Shown here: one piece after another, positions 41,304 to 48,948 of the stretch
Numbering within the stretch: the first letter of the stretch is position 1
Layout: each line of letters opens with the position of its first letter
NCBI RefSeq assembly: GCF_002201475.1
Contig: NZ_CP021422.1
Coordinates: forward strand, 1,116,001-1,180,000
Direction: 5' to 3'
From: Acutalibacter muris
GTDB lineage: Bacteria; Bacillota; Clostridia; Oscillospirales; Acutalibacteraceae
DNA length: 64,000 bases
The notes under the pieces: model-generated
Database searches by the model: none
Told to the model about the DNA's origin: nothing
Seen by the model: only the letters and a program-made list of their open reading frames with translations
Translations under genes and position numbers: made by a program

Positions 41304-44300
41304 ATGGTAGCAAAGAATGAGAAGAAGGCTTTTGATTTAGTTCAAGACAATCAGAGGCCATGTGGATTGATAGTAAAGCTTGAAAAGGAAATTTTGTGGT
41401 CGGAGCACTGTGGTAGCACCCCAATTTTAGGGCACTTTGATCATATGGACATTCAGAAGGTTGACAAGTGGCTGAACTTTTCTCCTAGAACGACCGCGGT
41501 AGAACTGTATAATACGGGTCGTTCGATAGATAAGAATGGTAGACCTCCTTTGGACGATCAATCTTCCAATGCTTTGAGCACTTATCCAATTAAGTTGATT
41601 TTTCCTGAGCCAAAAGTGATGTCTGATTTAGAGGACAAGGTAGGATTCAATTTTAGTGTATGGAGAAATGATCTTCCCACTTTGTTAAAGGAGTATCCTT
41701 GTCTGACAGTTATACTTATAAATCTAACAGACGAATTTAAAGGACAAATCCCTCGTGATCCATGCGGAAATCAATTAATGCGGCTTGCAAATACCATTAA
41801 AAACGGTCAATTTTTGAGTTCTGACACAAAGTTCTTCTCATATGACAAAGATTTAGCGCAGAACGCAAATTTGTGCATTTTGCCTAGCCTGGGATATTCT
41901 GATTATTGCATTTTGCTGGCTGAAAAAAGTTGGAGCTTTGCTACACAGCTGGTGGAATTTTTGCACAGAGCCTCATTTGAAAAACATGCTAGTGACGGAA
42001 GTGTTGTTCAAGAGAAGGTGCCTATTCTTTCGACAGACTATGTTATCCCAGCATATCATGTTTGTGAAAAAAGTTATAATAACATTTATCATGAACATAC
42101 GCAACTGTCTATGAAGATTCATCTTCGACCTGGCGTGACTGTACTCGATTTGAAACAGATGGTAGGAGATAATGTTGAAGTATATCAGATGTCAGGCTCA
42201 TCCGATTGTTTGTTGGAAGCCAAAAGTGAAACGGCTTTTGGTAAATTGTTAGACATCGCTATAGCTAATCATAAGAAAGGAGACGATGAGGCAAGGAAAA
42301 TTCGTAACCTAGTTATTAGCACAGAGGTTTCACTTCGTAGGCCGATTCCTTCAATAGATCCTCCAATGCACAGTTTGACGGCAGCGGTCAAGCCGTCTAA
42401 TCAGATTAGCAATCAGATAAATGAATTACGAAATGTTTTAAAAACCTACTGGCAACTCCTGGATAAAGAAAATCGCCACATGCGTCAGTTCAATTCTATG
42501 TGGGATCGAGTAACCGCGATTGAAAATATTTGTAGAGGACTTCATAACATAAGCCTTCAGATGATTATGTCTCCATGGCTTGAGGCGTTTAGTGATGGAC
42601 TATATAGGTTTGTAAAGCAAGCAGAAAAGTTTGCAGATGGGGATTCCAGGAACGAAAAACAATTATATTATATTCTTGAACGTGTTGATGACACGTTGGA
42701 AACTTTTATCACAGAAGTTGGAAGCCTTTTAGCAGACTTGTCCCGGTCAGATTGCTTTTTTATGGAAAGTGAGCATTACAATCATGCTTCGGTCAGTTCA
42801 GCAACTGCTCTACTAATTGCCTACAATAGTTGGCAAAACAAATTTGTTAATGACGTTCTATCGGAAAATCCAAGTAATCACAGTCGGTATGCTTTTTTGG
42901 TTCGCAGTGGTGGATGTGATAGCACTATTACAAAGAGTTTTTTCCATGATCTTGAACCTGAGGTATTGTCCGCAGAGAACGGTAACCATCAGACTCTTAA
43001 AGAGTATATCCCCTTGGTTACTCAGATGTCGGAAATGAGTTTGTTTGATTGTAGTGGGGCAGTATTACGTATGACTCACGAATGCATGCATTACTGCGGT
43101 GAACGCTTGCGGAAGGAACGCGTCAATTACGTTATAGCTTTTTCTGCACGCTACTTTAGTAAACATTTCTCCGACATTCTTTTCAATAAGGTAAACTACC
43201 CTGAGCACATTATCAAAGAATTAAAAGAAAAATTCCTCTTGGAAGATGACTGTGTGTCAGCCTCTATTAATGCCGCTTGGGAATGTGGAATTCATCAATT
43301 GTATGTTAATCTTGACGAATGGATTAATAAGGAACTACAGCGTTGCTATAAAGATGATAGTGTTAGATGGGATGAGAAAAACTATTTGAGTGAGAATTTT
43401 GCACAATGGATGTTGGAAAAACTGACCTTTCTTTTATATCCATACGATTCTGAAGGGGAGACATGTTACTACAATAGGTTCGTTGAATTATTGTGCAGAA
43501 CGCAGCGCATTGTAGTGAGAAAGTTTTACGATGATTGTGATATTGCAATTCGCAAAAAGTGGCCGTATGCTACCTACTTAGCACTGGATCGTCGTCAGGT
43601 GGAGGAATATCTACAAAAAGCAGATTCTTATATTAAAGGAGACATATTAAAGTATATTGTTGTTTCGAACTTAAGTCAAATGTTTATGGATCCAATTTAT
43701 AGAGATGTAAAACCAGATTTGCAAGAAGGTTTTCAAGGTCAAGGGTTAATTGACATATTGCAGAAAGTAGTTTTTGATTGTTTTAGCGAATGCTTTGCCG
43801 ACCTGGAAGCTTGTAGGCGACTGAATGCAAACTTATCAGATTATTTGTTGGCATTTATTTTTGAGAATTGGGATGTGCAAGATGCCATTCCTCTGGAAGC
43901 GCCTCATTCGTTCCGTATTCCGGCAATATTGCGAGTGTGCTTTGCGGATGACCTAAACAGCGAGGGAACTTCACTCAAAAAAAGGGCTGCGGATAGTTTA
44001 AAGAACGCATTAGAGTGCCTTGTGAATAACGGAATGCCTAGAAGCCGCAATAAGGCAACAGAGCTGATTGACCATGTAAATAGCATTTTAAAGCAGTATA
44101 AACTATGTGAATGGATAGCTGAGCCATTAGAAAATTATTTGCGGAAATGTGATCAATTATACCTAAATGACGAACCAACAAATATAAATATGATAAAATA
44201 TCAGAAAGCATTTAAACAGATACGGTTGTCAGATTGCAGAAGTAGTAGTGATATAGCTAGGCTATTTACCTGTCTAATTAGTATTGGGGAGGGAACAAAA

Positions 44301-44318
44301 AATGGAAGTGGAATCTAA
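41304..44318 (+). CDS. 1004-residue HExxH (gluzincin-like) protein of a putative defence cassette
   Basis: No known full-length family is recognised. Visible: an N-terminal region with two segments of similar rhythm (LGYSDYCILLAEKSWSFA and SGSSDCLLEAKSETAFG, ~195 and ~300) that may be small alpha/beta sensor domains; a helical middle (~385-480); a zinc-protease motif HECMH at 592-596 inside LRMTHECMHYCGERL; and SECFADLEA with E829 and D833, the E-x-x-x-D arrangement of the third-ligand helix in gluzincins. The C-terminal ~170 residues are helical. No signal peptide or membrane helix, so it is cytoplasmic. GGGAGGATAGGAA precedes the ATG. Its end overlaps the SIR2 gene by 17 bp, tying their synthesis together. 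Proteolytic activation of the partner is inference. Confidence 0.65.
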   Translation: MVAKNEKKAFDLVQDNQRPCGLIVKLEKEILWSEHCGSTPILGHFDHMDIQKVDKWLNFSPRTTAVELYNTGRSIDKNGRPPLDDQSSNALSTYPIKLIFPEPKVMSDLEDKVGFNFSVWRNDLPTLLKEYPCLTVILINLTDEFKGQIPRDPCGNQLMRLANTIKNGQFLSSDTKFFSYDKDLAQNANLCILPSLGYSDYCILLAEKSWSFATQLVEFLHRASFEKHASDGSVVQEKVPILSTDYVIPAYHVCEKSYNNIYHEHTQLSMKIHLRPGVTVLDLKQMVGDNVEVYQMSGSSDCLLEAKSETAFGKLLDIAIANHKKGDDEARKIRNLVISTEVSLRRPIPSIDPPMHSLTAAVKPSNQISNQINELRNVLKTYWQLLDKENRHMRQFNSMWDRVTAIENICRGLHNISLQMIMSPWLEAFSDGLYRFVKQAEKFADGDSRNEKQLYYILERVDDTLETFITEVGSLLADLSRSDCFFMESEHYNHASVSSATALLIAYNSWQNKFVNDVLSENPSNHSRYAFLVRSGGCDSTITKSFFHDLEPEVLSAENGNHQTLKEYIPLVTQMSEMSLFDCSGAVLRMTHECMHYCGERLRKERVNYVIAFSARYFSKHFSDILFNKVNYPEHIIKELKEKFLLEDDCVSASINAAWECGIHQLYVNLDEWINKELQRCYKDDSVRWDEKNYLSENFAQWMLEKLTFLLYPYDSEGETCYYNRFVELLCRTQRIVVRKFYDDCDIAIRKKWPYATYLALDRRQVEEYLQKADSYIKGDILKYIVVSNLSQMFMDPIYRDVKPDLQEGFQGQGLIDILQKVVFDCFSECFADLEACRRLNANLSDYLLAFIFENWDVQDAIPLEAPHSFRIPAILRVCFADDLNSEGTSLKKRAADSLKNALECLVNNGMPRSRNKATELIDHVNSILKQYKLCEWIAEPLENYLRKCDQLYLNDEPTNINMIKYQKAFKQIRLSDCRSSSDIARLFTCLISIGEGTKNGSGI

Positions 44319-45564
44319 ACTGATACGCTGTCCGTTCATCCAATTCAGGGAAGGGAAATTGCGTTGCGCACTGACAGATGAAAATCTTGTTGAGGATAAT
44401 CGCGGTTGCCCATCTTGTGTCTATATACCGAAAGTTAAGTTTCTAATAGATAAAGACGAAAATTACAAAAATGAAATAAGACAAGCATTAAATGATGACC
44501 ATGCAACTTTAGTGCTAGGAGCAGGAATAAGCACACCAATGAAAATGCCGATGTGGAAGAGTTTAATCTCAAAATTGGCTGGTTATGTGCAACAGTATTC
44601 GGATTATACAAACCGAGACGAAATAATTGATCAAGATATTAGGCTTTTGTACATAGATTTAGAGCAGAAACTAGTATCGGGAGAACTTGAAATTTTTAAT
44701 GAGGTAAATGCACTAGAATCGGGTCAGTATATCGAACAGGCTTTACGGCGCATCGCACAAGATAAACCAATACAGGCATTGCTCAAAGAAAGCCTTTCCA
44801 TTATCATCGAACAAAGTACTACACCAGACCAGTGGAAAAAGGATCACCCACAATTTAACCCACAAAAAGATCAGGAGGATATTGCAATGCATAACAGTTT
44901 GTGTGCATCCGCATATTTGTTATGCGCAAAAAACGGATTTCGGCATGCACTGACCTATAATTTTGATACACTAGTACAGGAGTTTCTAATTGAAATATTT
45001 GGTGTGGATGCTAATCGTATTTTTACACATCCTGGAGAGTGGAGTACATATTCAAACAAGGGAATAAAAGATCCTATTGATATTTTCCATGTTCACGGTT
45101 GTATTCCCCGACGAGAAAATCAAATATGCCCATCTTGTCCATTTCCCAAAGAGTCCAATCAGATTATTTTTACGGAACGCAGCTACTATACTACTGAACA
45201 ATCCGGGATATATAATTGGCAAAATAGTATACAATCATACTATTTGAATCGAGATAATTGTGTGTTTGTTGGATTCTCTGCGGAAGATTACAATTTCAGG
45301 CGAATACTAAGACAGATAGAAAAGAATCACCCCATACATTATTTGATACTAACAATAGACAATATGGTTAAAGATACTTGGCTTGCGGTGTGTCGAAGCC
45401 ATCTATTCAGTAATACTGGTATAGAGCAAGTTTATAAAGAGACTCTCCAACTACTCAAAATCCAATTGGATATGAAAAGAGATTATTGGAATGAATACAA
45501 TTTCAAACCAATTTGGGTAACAAAAAATGATATTCCAGAATTTCTATTATCTCTAATAAGCTAA
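44302..45564 (+). CDS. SIR2-like (SIR2_2) effector with cysteine clusters
   Basis: 420 residues from ATG 44302 (GGGGAGGG upstream). N-terminal Cys residues C10, C22, C36, C39 could form a zinc site. The SIR2-type NAD-binding core has LVLGAGIS at 70-77, TYNFDTL with N220 and D222, FHVHGC with H265, a CPSC pair at 276-279 and VFVGFSAEDYNFRRIL at ~321-336. Related SIR2 domains in Thoeris, DSR and SIR2-HerA systems deplete NAD during phage infection. No second enzymatic domain is visible. Coupled to the upstream HExxH gene, it is the likely toxic output. Around position 10-40 the Cys-rich segment might be a cleavable or redox-sensitive cap (guess). Confidence 0.8.
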   Translation: MEVESKLIRCPFIQFREGKLRCALTDENLVEDNRGCPSCVYIPKVKFLIDKDENYKNEIRQALNDDHATLVLGAGISTPMKMPMWKSLISKLAGYVQQYSDYTNRDEIIDQDIRLLYIDLEQKLVSGELEIFNEVNALESGQYIEQALRRIAQDKPIQALLKESLSIIIEQSTTPDQWKKDHPQFNPQKDQEDIAMHNSLCASAYLLCAKNGFRHALTYNFDTLVQEFLIEIFGVDANRIFTHPGEWSTYSNKGIKDPIDIFHVHGCIPRRENQICPSCPFPKESNQIIFTERSYYTTEQSGIYNWQNSIQSYYLNRDNCVFVGFSAEDYNFRRILRQIEKNHPIHYLILTIDNMVKDTWLAVCRSHLFSNTGIEQVYKETLQLLKIQLDMKRDYWNEYNFKPIWVTKNDIPEFLLSLIS

Positions 45565-45862
45565 CATTCTTGATACATTTAGTAATAAGTTATTGTGGTT
45601 CTTTTCCTTAACACCATTTAACCTGGGATACACGTAATGAACAAATTGTATCACCGCTTTCATGTGCCAAGCAGTATCACTAAATACTACATATTGTACC
45701 TTGAATAAGCATTTTGTCCCCTGAGTACCTTCTCATACTATCTGAAAACCTCCCCGTAAGGGAAAAATAAGGGAAAACTTTTGAAACCACAGCGCGGCAG
45801 ATATCTTTCCCTGCGGGAGAATAGAGGCAATCATATACCGGGATGCCAACCGAAAATTTAAG

Positions 45863-45891
45863 TTGCAAACTACGATTGAATAGTATATAAT
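45863..45891 (+). promoter_or_regulatory. Promoter of HigBA-type module
   Basis: TTGCAA (45863-45868), 17-bp spacer, TATAAT (45886-45891). The 298 bases before it, after the SIR2 gene, hold no gene I can support. Confidence 0.6.
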
Positions 45892-45912
45892 ATCTTCAAG
45901 AGGTGAAAACGC

Positions 45913-46241
45913 GTGAGCAGGTCGTTTGTTATGACTCAAGGATTTGAACAATCCTGGTCGCGTATGGGCCTTGACGATGATGAACTGTTGATGCTCCAGA
46001 ATTTGCTGATAGAAGACCCGGGAGCCGGTGATGTTATCCAAGGCACCGGCGGAGCCAGAAAAGTTGAATACCATTAGGCGGCCGGGGAAAATCCGGGGGC
46101 GGTCGAGTAATATATGTCGATGTGGTCATTAAGGAGAGGATATATCTCCTAATGGCTTATCCCAAAAATGTCCAAACCGACCTGGCGCCCGAGCAGCAAA
46201 AAATGGTACGAAAGCTGATAGAATCTATCAAGGAGGAATGA
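45913..46241 (+). pseudogene. HigB/RelE-type toxin with a frameshift
   Basis: The first frame from GTG 45913 (or ATG 45931) reads FVMTQGFEQSWSRMGLDDDEL...GDVIQGTGGARKV and then stops at 46077. From ~46065 a second frame continues as IPLGGRGKSGGGRVIYVDVV, IKERIYLLMAYPKN and ends at 46241. Together they give a normal RelE/HigB-like toxin of about 109 residues. Loss of one base after GCCAGAAAAGTT explains the break. The antitoxin gene follows intact, so the toxin is inactivated or depends on frameshifting. Confidence 0.8.
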
Positions 46242-46244
46242 ACT

Positions 46245-46562
46245 TTGGAGAAGAAATATTTTGATGAACTGATTTCCAGCTTGGAGGACGCCGCCGCGTT
46301 CGCTAAAGGGGATTCATCCCGAGCAAGGGTAGTTGAGATCAAGGCATCCGAGCCTATCCATGAGTACCGCGCGGAGGATGTAGTCCGCACCCGGAAAGAA
46401 CTCAATCTGACGCAAAGCGGACTGGCGCTGGCGATAGGGGTATCAACGAGAACAGTAGAGGCATGGGAGGCGGGAAGGAATGAACCTTCGGGAGCCGCGA
46501 ATCGTCTTCTATACCTGCTTGACAGCGACCATTCCTTGCTGGAGCGTCTTACTGTCAGATAG
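46245..46562 (+). CDS. HigA-type XRE antitoxin
   Basis: 105 residues from TTG 46245, three bases after the toxin frame, with AAGGAGG upstream. N-terminal ~45 residues bind toxin in this family; the helix-turn-helix covers ~50-95 (DVVRTRKELNLTQSGLALAIGVSTRTVEAWEAGRNEPSG). The gene order toxin then antitoxin is the HigBA order. It probably still represses the module promoter. Confidence 0.87.
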   Translation: MEKKYFDELISSLEDAAAFAKGDSSRARVVEIKASEPIHEYRAEDVVRTRKELNLTQSGLALAIGVSTRTVEAWEAGRNEPSGAANRLLYLLDSDHSLLERLTVR

Positions 46563-46589
46563 TCAGTAGTTTTGAGACATTTTCTGTTA

Positions 46590-46620
46590 AAGAGGGCGGT
46601 CTTTCGGTAGGCCGCTCTTT
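46590..46620 (+). terminator. Terminator after HigA
   Basis: AAGAGGGCGGTC and GGCCGCTCTTT pair with a bulge, followed by ATTTTAT. Confidence 0.6.
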
Positions 46621-46651
46621 ATTTTATACCTTTATGAGAGGAGGCCCCGCC

Positions 46652-47823
46652 ATGAAATGCCTGCAAAAATACAACTGGGTCAAGCTGCCCAGAAACGCTA
46701 TACCTACCGGCAAGGGCCTCATGGGCGCCTGGATGCGTCTTGCCAGCCGCGCGGCGTTCCGTATAAGGGTATAGCCTCCTACTGTGGCTATGAGAACGCC
46801 GTGGAGCCTGGTATGTGGGCTGGAGGCATAGTGGGTCTCAAGAGTATTCTGGGCGTTAGGAGCCGCAATAAGGCCCTGGAGACGCTGGACAAACTATCCC
46901 AGCTCGGCTACCTGACATATGAACTGGACAAAGACACAAAGAAACTGACCTACCAAATCACCGACTGGGTAGTGAAGTGTTCCGGTAAGGAGTGCATAAA
47001 CGGAGCGGTATACGCCACCGACGGCTACGGCTTCCTCTGCCTACCCCGGAAAATAACAGAAAGACTTGTACAGCAGCACCACAAATTTGAAGAAACAGAC
47101 GCCTGGCTCGACCTATGGTGTCACACAGTATGGGAGGACTCGGATAACGGGTTCTCCTTTTTAGCGCCCACAATTCAGTACGGCAAGTACGGAGCGAACT
47201 TGACTTTGGAAACCCTGGGGCAGCGCTGGGGCTGGGAAAAGACTAAGGTATGGAGGTTCTTAAAGAAGCATGGGGAGGCCTTTTCTCTGTACCGCTTGCC
47301 CGGCAATTATGGCTGTCTCATTTTTAATAAAGCTGTACACGAGACTTACGTCTCGACAAGTACAGAGGTTTCATTACCTACTCAGAAGGAAGTCGTGCGC
47401 ATTTTTGAGGAAATACGTTTCCTCGGTGCCAATACGCACAAGGGGAATGTAGGTCAATCACGGTTCGGGAAGCTGGTGGCCTGGTTCAGCAGGAACCTTC
47501 ATTTCCCTGCCAGAGCCGACCGCTCAGAAAATCGCGTTGCAGTTTTGGCCCCTATAATACGCGCGTATATTTCTTCACCTAAGAGTTGGAAGAATTGTAC
47601 TTATGACTGCAGGGAATGTTCTTGCACTACTGATCCTACAGTTATGGAGAATCACGAGAGAAGTGGGTGTACTGCGCCCATTGACCTCTCAAAATCGCCG
47701 AAGGAGTTTTTTGACTATGCAGAACCCAAACGAAAAGATGACATACGAGCTGCAAGAGGCCAAGATCGCGGAGAAATCGCAGGCTTTTATCAACCTTTTG
47801 ACCCAGCGTGGAATTTTGGCTAA
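46652..47823 (+). pseudogene. Duplicated-module gene A, copy 2, frameshifted
   Basis: Close copy of the gene at 36759. It begins MKCLQKYNWVKLPRNAIPTG at ATG 46652 with GAGAGGAGG upstream, but at ~46762 the sequence TTCCGTATAAGGGTATAG replaces TTCCGCAAGGGCGTGG, shifting the frame and meeting a stop. The remaining ~350 residues (ASYCGYENAVEPGMWAGG onwards) stay open in the other frame to 47823. A protein starting downstream would lack the first ~38 residues. Substitutions elsewhere are modest and often synonymous, so decay is recent. Confidence 0.75.
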
Positions 47824-48349
47824 CCCCAAGGTCACTGACAAAAAGATCCGCGCCGCCCGGCAGAAGAAAGACCGTGACAGCTATCACAACACCCTTCTGC
47901 TTTTGCAGAACTACCGCACACTGGTCTGGGTGATGGAGTGTTTCCCTGAGACTTTTGCAGAGGAGCTTGACAGGCCTTTCTCAGATGTGGACGAGCTGCT
48001 GGAGCAGATGGACTTGCAGCTCGCCATGGGCAACCGCAAGCTGGAGAATCAGCTGGAGGGGGCAAAGAAATCCCGGCTGCTGTTGGACAGGGTGAATGAG
48101 GCGCTGACCGTGCTCAAGCAAAAGCCCAAAAACGGCAGGGAGCTCTACCACCTTATCTATTTGACCTACATAGGCCCCGAAACGCTCCGGCACAAAGAGT
48201 TGCTGTACAGGCTGAATTTGTCCTCCCGGCAGTATTACCGCTTTCGTGAGCAGGCCATTACAATTCTTTCCATTCGATTGTGGTCCGCTCCGGCGGCGGA
48301 TGTAGACTTTTGGCTGGAAATGCTTACATTTCTGGAGAGCATCCAATAG
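47717..48349 (+). CDS. Duplicated-module gene B, copy 2 (sigma-region-4/ArpU-like)
   Basis: 210 residues from ATG 47717, inside the end of gene A copy 2, exactly as in copy 1. Very similar to 37816-38448 in the N-terminal 110 residues, with more changes in the helix-turn-helix region (LNLSSRQYYRFREQAITIL). It is the last gene before the T4SS promoter, so a role in activating the transfer operon is an attractive inference. Confidence 0.55.
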   Translation: MQNPNEKMTYELQEAKIAEKSQAFINLLTQRGILANPKVTDKKIRAARQKKDRDSYHNTLLLLQNYRTLVWVMECFPETFAEELDRPFSDVDELLEQMDLQLAMGNRKLENQLEGAKKSRLLLDRVNEALTVLKQKPKNGRELYHLIYLTYIGPETLRHKELLYRLNLSSRQYYRFREQAITILSIRLWSAPAADVDFWLEMLTFLESIQ

Positions 48350-48400
48350 GGTAATTTTCTGGTGAAAACAAATTGCCTAAAATTTGCCGACTCATAGCCA

Positions 48401-48429
48401 TTGACTTGAAAATGGAAATGTGCTAAGAT
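48401..48429 (+). promoter_or_regulatory. Promoter of the T4SS operon
   Basis: TTGACT (48401-48406), 17-bp spacer, TAAGAT (48424-48429). The first gene begins at 48577, leaving a ~140-base structured leader. Confidence 0.65.
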
Positions 48430-48457
48430 TGTATCGTACCAAATTGGGGGTAGCGGT

Positions 48458-48549
48458 AAAGCCACTCTGAGGAAACTCAGGGCGGCTTTTTTGTCTGCCC
48501 AAGAGTTAGCCGCAAAGCGCCTAACTCTCTGAGTTTTGCTCCGCAAAAC
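48458..48549 (+). promoter_or_regulatory. Terminator-like attenuator and two hairpins in the T4SS leader
   Basis: GCCACTCTGAG-GAAA-CTCAGGGCGGC followed by TTTTTTG (48458-48493) is a full intrinsic terminator between promoter and first gene. AGAGTTAG/CTAACTCT (48502-48528) and GTTTTGC/GCAAAAC (48533-48549) follow. Expression of the operon needs read-through. The last hairpin recurs in the leader at 24375. Confidence 0.65.
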
Positions 48550-48576
48550 ATCAATAAAATCTTCAAGGAGGCAAAA

Positions 48577-48936
48577 ATGACAAAACCAAAGAAAAAAGGC
48601 CGGTGGCTTGCAACAGCCTACTGGTCGCTGGTGGGGGCTGGCGTAGCTGTCATGGTGTCCCTGCAGCCCGTGTTCGCCGACACCATCTGGACCCGGTTCT
48701 CCACCATCATGAAGGATGTGTACGGTCAGCTCGTCACCATCAGCACCATCGTGGCAGTCACGGCAGCAGCTATTGCCCTGCTGGTGCGTATGATTTCCCG
48801 CAACCAGCGTTCCGTAGACGAGGCTACCAGCTGGCTCAAGCGCATCGTTATCACCTGGATCGTGCTGAACTCCCTGGGGTTCATCGTGACGTACCTTCAG
48901 CCGCTCATCGCCGGAGGCAACTATACCGGGCCGTAA
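48577..48936 (+). CDS. VirB2/TrbC-like small T4SS membrane protein
   Basis: 119 residues. A basic N-terminus, a signal-like hydrophobic segment (~12-33, ending FADT), then two hydrophobic helices (~52-70 VTISTIVAVTAAAIALLV and ~88-108) separated by basic SRNQRSVDEATSWLKR. The layout matches pilin-like VirB2/TrbC components of Gram-positive conjugation systems. First gene of the transfer operon, AAGGAGG upstream, 12 bp from the next gene. Confidence 0.7.
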   Translation: MTKPKKKGRWLATAYWSLVGAGVAVMVSLQPVFADTIWTRFSTIMKDVYGQLVTISTIVAVTAAAIALLVRMISRNQRSVDEATSWLKRIVITWIVLNSLGFIVTYLQPLIAGGNYTGP

Positions 48937-48948
48937 GGAGGAAGTAAA

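Larger units (their letters stand above)
46652..48349 (+). repeat. Direct repeat, right copy (genes A and B)
   Basis: Second copy of 36768-38448. Recombination between the two would delete about 9.9 kb, including the SIR2/metalloprotease cassette and two TA modules, as a circle. Confidence 0.8.

Noticed and set aside
45565..45912. Minus-strand ORFs downstream of the SIR2 gene
   Set aside because: Short, no ribosome binding sites, and they overlap the promoter and start of the HigB-like gene on the plus strand.
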